DNA from: Solirubrobacteraceae bacterium
GTDB lineage: Bacteria > Actinomycetota > Thermoleophilia > Solirubrobacterales > Solirubrobacteraceae
NCBI GenBank assembly: GCA_016462245.1
Contig: JAEMTR010000001.1
Coordinates: forward strand, 17,096 to 23,078
Length of the DNA stretch: 5,983 nt
Reading direction: 5' to 3'
Part shown: positions 1 through 5,238 of the stretch, one piece after another
Position numbering within the stretch: the stretch's first letter is position 1
Layout of the letters: each line of letters opens with the position of its first letter
Made by a program: the position numbers and the translations under genes
Notes under the pieces: generated by a model
Told to the model about the DNA's origin: nothing
What the model saw: only the letters and a program-made list of their open reading frames with translations
The model's database searches: none

Positions 1-494
1 CCGTCGGCCTCACCGTTCTTCTGGCCAGAGCGGAGCTTGACGGTAACCGGCAGTCCACTGCCCTCGCCGGCCGCGCGCGCAATCTCAACTGCGACGGCAG
101 GGTCCGAGATAAGCGCCGCGCCGGCGCCGTTCTTCATCACCTTCGGCACCGGGCAGCCCATGTTGAGGTCGATGATGTCGGCGCCATGCTCGGCGGCCGT
201 TGCGGCTGCGGAGCGCATCACCTCAGGGTCCTGGCCGAAGAGCTGGAAGGCAATCGGGCCTGGGTACTCGCGCTCGTCGGGGTGAATTACGAGCAGGTCA
301 CGCATCGTCTTCTCGTTGCGATGGTGGATCGCGAAGCTGGAGATCATCTCGCTTACCGTCAGGCCGGCGCCGAAGCGTTTGGCTTGGAGCCGGACGAACC
401 AGTTACCGATTCCAGCCAGCGGCGCCAGCACGACGCGATTGGGGGCTTCAACGCCGCCAATCGTGAACGGCTCTGTTAGAGGTGGCGCGGTCAT
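1..494 (-). CDS. dusB: tRNA-dihydrouridine synthase, DusB type (partial, C-terminus beyond window)
   Basis: This is an FMN enzyme that reduces a specific uridine in tRNA to dihydrouridine with NAD(P)H, in the cytoplasm. Translating from the ATG at 494 gives 164 residues, about half of the usual 320-340. The N-terminal half of the TIM barrel is present. FMN-binding strand 1 is VVLAPLAGIGNWF (21-33), followed by VSEMISS (47-53). The active-site segment DLNMGCPVPKV (109-119) carries the family's catalytic Cys114 and runs on into KNGAGAALISDP (121-132). A TVKLRSG strand (151-157) holds the conserved Lys153. The gene starts 28 bp after coaX and has no Shine-Dalgarno sequence, but a TAGGCT hexamer ends 7 nt before the ATG. 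DusB is preferred over DusA/DusC from overall motif wording; the exact subfamily is less certain than the Dus call. Confidence 0.95.
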   Translation of the reverse strand, partial: MTAPPLTEPFTIGGVEAPNRVVLAPLAGIGNWFVRLQAKRFGAGLTVSEMISSFAIHHRNEKTMRDLLVIHPDEREYPGPIAFQLFGQDPEVMRSAAATAAEHGADIIDLNMGCPVPKVMKNGAGAALISDPAVAVEIARAAGEGSGLPVTVKLRSGQKNGEAD

Positions 495-501
495 CGGCGC
501 A

Positions 502-507
502 AGCCTA
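502..507 (-). promoter_or_regulatory. Putative -10 element (TAGGCT) for leaderless dusB transcription
   Basis: TAGGCT fits the TANNNT -10 pattern and is followed by a 7-nt spacer (TGCGCCG) and then the dusB ATG. Transcription starting about 7 nt after the hexamer would begin at or next to the ATG. There is no ribosome-binding site and no recognisable -35 box. The call rests on the same arrangement recurring at four other genes in the window. Confidence 0.4.
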
Positions 508-522
508 GCTTCAGTGAGCCGA

Positions 523-1287
523 TCACTGGTTGCGCTCAAACAGGATCCGCAGGCCTTCAAGCGTCAGCAGATCATCGATCTCATCGATCCGCTCTGTGAA
601 CGGGACGATGTGGTGGGCAAGGCCGCCGGTGGCGATTGTCGCCGTCTCCTCGCCCATCTCTTCGAGCAGCCGCGCAACGATCCCGTCGACCATCGCCGCA
701 AAGCCGTAGATCACGCCGGAGCGGATCGCTTCGATCGTTGACTTGCCGATCAGCGCGCGCGGCGGCTCAAGGTCGACCTTCGGCAGCTTCGCGGCGCGGC
801 TAGCCAGCGCCTCGACTGAGATCTCAACGCCGGGGCTGATGATCCCACCGAGGTATTCGCCCTCAGCCGAGACGGGGTCGTAAGTGATCGCCGTTCCGAA
901 GTCAACGACGATGCAGGCTCCTTGCGTGCGCTCGTAGGCAGCGACGGCGTTGACGAGCCGATCGGCGCCGATCTCACGCGGGTTGTCGTAACGAAGCGGC
1001 ATGCCGGTCTTGAAGCCAGGGCCGACGACGAGCATCTCGTGGCCGAGGTAGCGCTCCGTCATCTCAAGCCACTGCGGGCCGAGCTGGGGCACGGTCGAGG
1101 AGACGATCGATGAATCGATCTGCTCCAGATCAACGCCGCGCAGTTCGACGAGGTTGCGCAGCGCAGCGCCGATCTCATCGGCGGTTGAGTCGCGCACGGT
1201 CGCAAAGCGCCAGTGTTCGACTAGTTCGCCACCTTGATAGGTGCCAAAATGGGTCTGCGTGTTGCCAACGTCAACTACGAGCAGCAT
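523..1287 (-). CDS. coaX: Type III pantothenate kinase
   Basis: This enzyme phosphorylates pantothenate to 4'-phosphopantothenate, the first committed step of coenzyme A synthesis. The type III form is usually insensitive to CoA feedback. The protein is 254 residues, the normal family length, with the ASKHA kinase fold. Visible motifs are the phosphate loop DVGNT (6-10), GADRLVNAVAAY (107-118) with the expected catalytic Asp109, DFGTAIT (129-135), GGIISPG (147-153), GKST (181-184) and the adenosine-side TGG (220-222). DFGTAIT differs by one residue from the commoner DFGTATT, and QT replaces NT after the first glycine-asparagine; neither change removes a catalytic residue. The ATG at 1287 is 9 bp after the DUF4282 stop and has no Shine-Dalgarno sequence. 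dusB follows after 28 bp, so the three genes could be co-transcribed even if internal promoters exist. Confidence 0.97.
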   Translation of the reverse strand: MLLVVDVGNTQTHFGTYQGGELVEHWRFATVRDSTADEIGAALRNLVELRGVDLEQIDSSIVSSTVPQLGPQWLEMTERYLGHEMLVVGPGFKTGMPLRYDNPREIGADRLVNAVAAYERTQGACIVVDFGTAITYDPVSAEGEYLGGIISPGVEISVEALASRAAKLPKVDLEPPRALIGKSTIEAIRSGVIYGFAAMVDGIVARLLEEMGEETATIATGGLAHHIVPFTERIDEIDDLLTLEGLRILFERNQ

Positions 1288-1293
1288 CGGGCC

Positions 1294-1299
1294 AGCTTA
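1294..1299 (-). promoter_or_regulatory. Putative -10 element (TAAGCT) for leaderless coaX transcription, overlapping a stop codon
   Basis: TAAGCT fits TANNNT and lies 6 nt before the coaX ATG. Its first three bases are the TAA stop of the DUF4282 gene. A TTCACA box at 1324-1319 (five of six bases of TTGACA) lies 19 bp upstream, making this the only one of the five candidates with a recognisable -35. The 19-bp spacing is a little long for a sigma-70-type promoter. Confidence 0.4.
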
Positions 1300-1686
1300 C
1301 GGCGCTGGCGGGAACTGCTGTGAAGCGTCGCCTGCAGCGGCCTCCGGCTTGATCGCCAGCAGCTGCTGGCGCTGGAGGTAAGCGATCTCACGGTTGGTCT
1401 CAAGAATGCGGAAGATCGCAAGCAGAACTTCGAGCACGATACGGCCGTAGATAATCGTCAGCAGCGCGCCGAGCGTGCCGACGACGACTGAGATCAGCAC
1501 GCCGGTGATCGAACCGGTGATGATCGAAGAGACGATCGTCACGACGAGCCCGATCCCGACAACGACGATCAGCAGGATGTAAAGCCCCTTGACTACGCGG
1601 GTCGTGAGAAGGCGCGTGAAGCTGAGATCGAAGAGGGTCGAAAAGAAGCCATCGCGGGAGGTCGGGATCACTGGTGGAACGCTCAT
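1297..1686 (-). CDS. DUF4282 family small membrane protein
   Basis: This is a 129-residue protein of unknown function. It matches the DUF4282 pattern as I know it: an N-terminal FFSTLFDLSFTRLLTTRVVKGLY segment (14-36, key residues F14, F19-D20, F23-T24, K33, Y36), then two hydrophobic helices at about 34-58 and 62-85, and a conserved R82/E86 pair followed by an FRILETNREI segment (92-101). A short polar, proline-rich tail follows. No signal peptide is needed; both ends are probably cytoplasmic. The ATG at 1686 is chosen because the conserved part begins just after it. The same frame stays open to 1860, but those 58 extra codons run antisense into the start of the GST-like gene and look non-coding. 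It lies 9 bp before coaX and is divergent from the GST-like gene. No function is assigned. Confidence 0.8.
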   Translation of the reverse strand: MSVPPVIPTSRDGFFSTLFDLSFTRLLTTRVVKGLYILLIVVVGIGLVVTIVSSIITGSITGVLISVVVGTLGALLTIIYGRIVLEVLLAIFRILETNREIAYLQRQQLLAIKPEAAAGDASQQFPPAP

Positions 1687-1687
1687 A

Positions 1688-1721
1688 GCCGCAACGGTAG
1701 CGGGCTGGCCGGATTTGCGGC
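1688..1721. repeat. Inverted repeat in the 60-bp divergent intergenic region
   Basis: GCCGCAA at 1688-1694 is matched by its perfect reverse complement TTGCGGC at 1715-1721, with 20 bp between the arms. The left arm covers the region between the putative -10 and the start codon of the DUF4282 gene. The arms are centred about two helical turns apart, as in many operators. A 7-bp match in a GC-rich 60-bp stretch can arise by chance, so this is a weak call. Confidence 0.2.
1694..1699 (-). promoter_or_regulatory. Putative -10 element (TACCGT) for leaderless DUF4282 gene transcription
   Basis: TACCGT fits TANNNT and is followed by a 7-nt spacer, TGCGGCT, and the ATG at 1686. The run TANNNT-TGCG-NNN-ATGA is shared with the dusB start. 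No Shine-Dalgarno or -35 box is visible. This site also favours the ATG at 1686 over the long upstream open frame. Confidence 0.4.
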
Positions 1722-1732
1722 GCACGAACGGG

Positions 1733-1738
1733 TACTGT
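1733..1738 (+). promoter_or_regulatory. Putative -10 element (TACTGT) for leaderless transcription of the GST-like gene
   Basis: TACTGT fits TANNNT and lies 8 nt before the ATG at 1747. There is no Shine-Dalgarno sequence, and only 60 bp separates this gene from its divergent neighbour, so there is little room for a leader. No -35 box stands at the usual spacing. Confidence 0.4.
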
Positions 1739-1746
1739 CCAGCCTG

Positions 1747-2487
1747 ATGAAGATCAGACTTTTCACCGTTGGCGGCTCGCACCCGTGTGACACGGTTGAG
1801 CGGGCACTGCAGATCAAAGGCCTTTCCTACTCGGTAGTTGAGTTCCCGCCACCGATGCACATGGCTGCAATGAAGCTCCTCTTCGGCGCGCGCACAGTGC
1901 CTGGGATCAAGATCGATGGCGAGAAGATCAGCGGCTCACGCGCGATCCTTGCTCGGCTCGACGAGCTAGCCCCCGACCCTCCCCTCTTCCCTGCCGATCA
2001 AGCTGCCCGCGCGGCTGTAATCGCGGCCGAAGTTTGGGGCGACGAGGTGCTCCAGCCGCTCGTGCGCCGAGTTCTGTGGCCAAGCTTCAAAGCCCACCCC
2101 GAAGTGATGGCCAACTACTCCGCCGGCTCGAAGTTGCCGCCGGTTCCGGTGCCGGTGCTGAAGCTAATCGCCCCGGGCGTTACAACGATCGAGATGCGCG
2201 CCAACCGCGCCACCAACGAGAGCTACGCCGACGACATCCGCACGCTGCCAATCCTGCTCGACCGGATCGACGGTTGGATCGCTGACGGAGTAATGGGTGG
2301 CGAGCAGTTCAACGCTGCCGACCTGCAGATCGCCGCCAGCCTGCGACTGCTGATGACCTTCGCCGACTTCAGCGAAATCTTCGCCGGACGGCCTTGCGCC
2401 GATCTCGCGCTGCGCTGCTTCCCCGAAGCGCCCGGCTTCGCGCCGGTCGGAACGATTCCCGCCGCGCTGCTGCCAAACGCGGCTTAA
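1747..2487 (+). CDS. Glutathione S-transferase-fold protein
   Basis: This 246-residue soluble protein looks like a two-domain glutathione S-transferase. The thioredoxin-fold N-terminal domain (about 1-77) has a first strand MKIRLFTV followed by SHPC (11-14), a TVP cis-proline loop (50-52) and the SGSRAIL segment (62-68) that contacts the glutamyl end of glutathione in GSTs. The helical C-terminal domain follows, with the N-capping ADLQIAASLRLL helix (191-202). Whether Ser11 or Cys14 is catalytic cannot be decided from sequence. In an actinobacterium, where mycothiol is the usual thiol, the true substrate may not be glutathione. It is the only plus-strand gene, divergent from the DUF4282 gene and overlapping terC tail to tail by 4 bp. 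The ATG at 1747 is placed by the conserved N-terminal strand and the TACTGT hexamer 8 nt upstream. The fold is fairly secure, the activity unknown. Confidence 0.75.
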   Translation: MKIRLFTVGGSHPCDTVERALQIKGLSYSVVEFPPPMHMAAMKLLFGARTVPGIKIDGEKISGSRAILARLDELAPDPPLFPADQAARAAVIAAEVWGDEVLQPLVRRVLWPSFKAHPEVMANYSAGSKLPPVPVPVLKLIAPGVTTIEMRANRATNESYADDIRTLPILLDRIDGWIADGVMGGEQFNAADLQIAASLRLLMTFADFSEIFAGRPCADLALRCFPEAPGFAPVGTIPAALLPNAA

Positions 2488-2499
2488 CTGGCGCTTGGC
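2472..2499. terminator. Candidate bidirectional terminator hairpin across two convergent stop codons
   Basis: A dyad with arms 2472-2480 and 2491-2499 surrounds a 10-nt loop and is centred at 2485.5, exactly the centre of the TTAA that supplies both stop codons. In the terC transcript all nine pairs form (eight Watson-Crick plus one G-U); in the GST-like transcript the same position is an A-C mismatch. No T-run follows on either side, so it is not a classical intrinsic terminator, but GC-rich actinobacterial hairpins often lack one. Its placement between convergent genes supports the call. Confidence 0.5.
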
Positions 2500-3440
2500 C
2501 CCACCTCGTCGCGACGGTCAGCAATAACTGAGAGCGTTATGCCGGCCGCGAAGAGGCCAATCACGATTGCCAGGCTGACCGGCGCCGAAGCTTTATAGAC
2601 GTCTTGGATCAGCAACTTCAGCGCGACAACACCGAGCACAATTGCAACCGTCTGGTTGAGGTAGCGAAAACGCTTGATCAGATCCTCAACCAGAGAGAAG
2701 AGAGCGCGCAGGCCGAGCAGCGCGAATCCGTTTGCTGCCCAGATCACGAGCGGGTCTTCGGTAATCGCGAAGGCTGCGGGGATTGAATCGAGCGCGAAAG
2801 CAATATCGGCGGCGACGACGCTGACCAGCGCCAACGCCAACGGCGTCAAAACTCTCCGATCACCGACGATCGTGGAGAAGCGCGAGCCGTGGTAGTCGCC
2901 GATCGGGTAGAAGCGCCGGATCAAGCGCACCAGCGGTGAATGGTCGGGGTCTACGTGGTCGGCCGCCCCCTTATACATCCTCCAAGCCAGCACCAGCAGC
3001 AACGCTCCCAGGATGTAGGTGACGATGTGGAAGCGCTCGATCAGCTCAACACCGACGACGATCGCCACGCCGCGCATCGCCAGCGCCAAGATGATGCCCC
3101 AGAAGAGCAAAATCCCACGCTGTGCGGCGGGCACGGCGAAGTAACCGAAGATCAGCAGGAAGACGACGAGGTTGTCGAGCGAAAGTGTGCGCTCGATCAG
3201 ATAAACGGTGACGTAGTTGACGCCGTCGGCGGTGCTGGAGAGCAGGATCACGGGGATCGTCGCCAACAGTCCGAGGATCAGCCAGCCGATGCTCCAAACG
3301 ATTGCCTCTTTGCGCGTAGGCTGGCGGCCGCGCGCAAAGACGAGCAGGTCAACGAGCAGGAATACGCCGACGATTACGACGACTCCACCGATCGCCAGTG
3401 GGTTGGCACCGAGGGCCGCGAGCGGGGAGTTGATCAACAT
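2484..3440 (-). CDS. TerC/Alx-family integral membrane protein
   Basis: This is a 318-residue protein with about nine hydrophobic segments (approximately 16-36, 47-69, 77-105, 109-131, 138-154, 198-223, 228-248, 264-280, 288-308). The family hallmarks are two acidic motifs within membrane segments: SLDN at 87-90 (with Glu83 just before) and DIAFALDSIPA at 212-222. These are followed by ANGFALLGLRAL (237-248). Length and pattern match the TerC/Alx group. Its E. coli member Alx is tied to manganese export, and other members to tellurite resistance or metal loading of exported proteins. The two motifs with their aspartates are the likely metal path. No other ter genes are present, so tellurite resistance should not be assumed. 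The gene starts 30 bp after folK, with no strong ribosome-binding site; an AGAGG at 3464-3460 is 19 nt away, too far. No upstream in-frame start exists after the folK stop. Confidence 0.92.
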   Translation of the reverse strand: MLINSPLAALGANPLAIGGVVVIVGVFLLVDLLVFARGRQPTRKEAIVWSIGWLILGLLATIPVILLSSTADGVNYVTVYLIERTLSLDNLVVFLLIFGYFAVPAAQRGILLFWGIILALAMRGVAIVVGVELIERFHIVTYILGALLLVLAWRMYKGAADHVDPDHSPLVRLIRRFYPIGDYHGSRFSTIVGDRRVLTPLALALVSVVAADIAFALDSIPAAFAITEDPLVIWAANGFALLGLRALFSLVEDLIKRFRYLNQTVAIVLGVVALKLLIQDVYKASAPVSLAIVIGLFAAGITLSVIADRRDEVGPSAS

Positions 3441-3470
3441 CGCTAGCGCAGTCTGACAGCCTCTAAGAAG

Positions 3471-3992
3471 TTACTGCTGTGGAACGGCAAGAGCCGCGCC
3501 TTCGCGCGTCACGCCCTCGTCGAAACCAAGTGCAACGAGCGCCTCTGAGAGCGGTGAGCCGTCGGGCGCGCGCAGATCGAAATCGAGTTCCAGCAGTGGG
3601 ATCAAGACGAAGCGGCGTGAAGTTGTTTCAACGTGCGGCAAGCTCAGCCGCTCGCTCTCATAGACGAGATCGCCAAGCAGCAAGAGGTCAACGTCGATCG
3701 GGCGCGGTCCGTGGCGGACGCCTCCCTCAAGGTCGCGGCCGAGCGCTGCCTCGATCTCTTTGCAGGCGTCGAGCAGCTGCTCGGGCTCCAGCTCGGTGCT
3801 TATCTGAACGCAGGCGTTGAGGAACGAGGGCTGGTCGAGCACGAGGCCAACCGGCTCGGTGTCATAGGTCGACGAGGAGGCCAGCACGGAGATGCCGCGG
3901 GCAGGCATCGCGTCTACGGCGGCCTGCAGATTCTCGCGACGACCACCGACGTTGGAACCGAGGCCGAGGTATCCAATCTGCGAGCCGGCCAT
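3471..3992 (-). CDS. folK: 2-amino-4-hydroxy-6-hydroxymethyldihydropteridine pyrophosphokinase (HPPK)
   Basis: FolK transfers pyrophosphate from ATP to 6-hydroxymethyl-7,8-dihydropterin, making the substrate that FolP joins to p-aminobenzoate. The 173-residue protein has the family motifs in order: YLGLGSNVG (8-16), STYDTEPVG (41-49), the pterin-stacking QPSFLNA (54-60), and the ATP/magnesium segment RHGPRPIDVDLLLLGD (93-108), whose Asp100 and Asp102 are the expected metal ligands. LPHVETTSRRFVLIPLLEL (118-136) closes the active site. Length is normal. The ATG at 3992 lies 2 bp after the thioesterase stop, so translation is probably coupled. A weak GAAG five bases before the ATG is the nearest thing to a Shine-Dalgarno sequence. 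The enzyme substrate comes directly from FolB, encoded just upstream with the thioesterase between. Confidence 0.97.
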   Translation of the reverse strand: MAGSQIGYLGLGSNVGGRRENLQAAVDAMPARGISVLASSSTYDTEPVGLVLDQPSFLNACVQISTELEPEQLLDACKEIEAALGRDLEGGVRHGPRPIDVDLLLLGDLVYESERLSLPHVETTSRRFVLIPLLELDFDLRAPDGSPLSEALVALGFDEGVTREGAALAVPQQ

Positions 3993-3994
3993 AG

Positions 3995-4801
3995 TTACTT
4001 CGGCTCGACGAGCAACGCAAGCTGACGGCTTTGAGCCAGCAGCCTGCCGTCGGCCGACCAGATCTCGCCATCTTCTTCAACGAAGCCTTCGATTGCCGTG
4101 CTGCAGCGGAAGACTCCCAGAACCGACTCGGCAGGGTCGATCTCAAGCGCGGCCTGCGGGTCGCGGAAGTGGATTGTGAGGTCAACGGTTGGCGCGCCGA
4201 CCGGCGCGGTCAGGCGCGTGAAGACGGCCGGCAGCCAGGCGTCGCAGTAGAGCGCGAGCGCCGCCGAATCGAGCCGCTGCGGCTCGTAGAGCCGCATCCA
4301 GCCGCCGCTGATCGCCTCGTCGGAGCCGCTAAAGGGCAGCGCGCCGAGCGCTGGCCGCATCTCAACCTGGTGAGCGATCGGTGGCATCTGTTCAACAACT
4401 GGGATCGGCTCGATCTGGTCAGCGGCCGGCGCCTTCGGCATTTGCGCGGCGAACGGGCGCTTGTCGGAGAACTGGCCCGCGAAGGCGCCGATCGCTAGAA
4501 GGCAACACTTGCCGTCCTGCTCAAGTCGCGCGCTGAGCGTCGTTAGCGTCCGCCCTGAGCGCTCGACCTTGACCTCAATCTGCATCGGGCCGGCGACCGG
4601 CGGGCTGAGGTAATGGAGCGTGATCGAGCGCGCCTCGCGCTCGTCGTCGCCAAGCTCGGCCGACATTGCACGAACCATGATCGCCGCCAAGTAGCCGCCG
4701 TTGGGCCCGCGCGGAGCCGACCAGTCAACGTCGCAGAGCGCGCTGAAGCGGCCGCCTCCTAGAGGCTCGACCGCCGTTGCCAATTCAAACCGGCTGCTCA
4801 T
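3995..4801 (-). CDS. TesB-like acyl-CoA thioesterase (double hotdog)
   Basis: This 268-residue soluble protein looks like two tandem hotdog domains of the TesB-like thioesterase superfamily. The first (about 1-120) contains RGPNGGYLAAIMVRAM (31-46), the helix over the sheet, and SITLHYLSPPVAGP (59-72). The second (about 155-268) contains GGWMRL (166-171), VDLTIHFRD (206-214) with Asp207, and AQSRQLALLV (256-265) with Gln257. Asp207 and Gln257 sit where TesB-type enzymes keep part of their catalytic set, so activity is plausible. Hydrolysis of an acyl-CoA ester to acid and CoA is the family reaction, but the substrate cannot be read from sequence. Its ATG overlaps the folB stop by 4 bp (ATGA) and its stop is 2 bp from folK, a position that implies co-expression with folate enzymes. 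It could be a passenger or do a related hydrolysis. Confidence 0.75.
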   Translation of the reverse strand: MSSRFELATAVEPLGGGRFSALCDVDWSAPRGPNGGYLAAIMVRAMSAELGDDEREARSITLHYLSPPVAGPMQIEVKVERSGRTLTTLSARLEQDGKCCLLAIGAFAGQFSDKRPFAAQMPKAPAADQIEPIPVVEQMPPIAHQVEMRPALGALPFSGSDEAISGGWMRLYEPQRLDSAALALYCDAWLPAVFTRLTAPVGAPTVDLTIHFRDPQAALEIDPAESVLGVFRCSTAIEGFVEEDGEIWSADGRLLAQSRQLALLVEPK

Positions 4802-5238
4802 CGACCGGCGGCGCTCTGCCAGACCTCAACCGAGACCGATTCGACGGCGAGCGCGATCGGCGGCTCCGGCTTGGTCGCTTTGACCCAAACCTCACGCGCG
4901 TCAAATTCATCTAGCAGCTGGTTGGCGACCTCGGTGCAGAGCGCCTCAAGCGTGCGGTATGAGCGCCGCTGGGCGACGAGCGCGATGAACTCGCAGACGC
5001 GGCCGTAGTCAACGGTGTCCTCAACCCGGTCTGTGACGGTCGCGTCGCAGGCGCCGACGTCGAAGCGAAGGTCGAATACAAGCCGCTGGCCGATCTCCTG
5101 CTCGGCGTCGCTAACACCATGATGGGTGTAGAGCGAGAGGCCGGTTACTTCAATGCTGGTGGCGGCCAGCTCAGTGCTGCGCTCGCCGAATTCCTCGTCG
5201 AACTCCTCGTTCTCCTCGTGCTCTTCGTCAGCATCCAT
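4798..5238 (-). CDS. folB: Dihydroneopterin aldolase with acidic N-terminal extension
   Basis: FolB cleaves 7,8-dihydroneopterin to 6-hydroxymethyl-7,8-dihydropterin and glycolaldehyde, normally as an octamer. From the ATG at 5238 the protein has 146 residues, about 25 more than usual. The core begins near residue 29 (SIEVTGLSLYTHHGV). AEQEIGQ (45-51) carries the catalytic Glu46, TVDYGRV (75-81) and TLEALCTEV (96-104) line the pterin pocket, and VKATKPEPPIA (119-129) carries Lys120, matching the catalytic lysine of the family. The first 19 residues are very acidic (12 Asp/Glu) and unlike other FolB proteins I know. No ATG, GTG or TTG lies between the extension and the core, so the extension is probably translated. 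A GTG at 5256 is possible, but the TACGTT hexamer 8 nt before 5238 favours the ATG. It overlaps folP by 11 bp and the thioesterase gene by 4 bp. Confidence 0.93.
   Translation of the reverse strand: MDADEEHEENEEFDEEFGERSTELAATSIEVTGLSLYTHHGVSDAEQEIGQRLVFDLRFDVGACDATVTDRVEDTVDYGRVCEFIALVAQRRSYRTLEALCTEVANQLLDEFDAREVWVKATKPEPPIALAVESVSVEVWQSAAGR

Noticed and set aside
316..741. 141-codon plus-strand open frame opposite dusB and coaX
   Set aside because: It crosses the junction of two well-supported minus-strand genes and has no domain character.
1500..1545. Short direct repeat (ATCACCGG twice, 12-bp period) in the DUF4282 gene
   Set aside because: It encodes part of the ordinary hydrophobic IITGSITG segment between the membrane helices and is only two copies long.
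1687..1860. Upstream extension of the DUF4282 reading frame to an ATG at 1860
   Set aside because: The extra 58 codons lie antisense to the start of the GST-like gene, show no domain features, and the conserved DUF4282 part begins just after the ATG at 1686, which also has a well-placed TANNNT.
2940..3446. 168-codon plus-strand open frame opposite terC
   Set aside because: Its translation is rich in Asp, Gln, Glu and Arg with no fold-like pattern, as expected from the antisense of a hydrophobic membrane protein; terC on the other strand has clear family motifs.
3633..4498. Plus-strand open frames opposite folK and the thioesterase gene
   Set aside because: They are antisense shadows in GC-rich DNA without recognisable domains, while the minus-strand frames carry full enzyme motifs.
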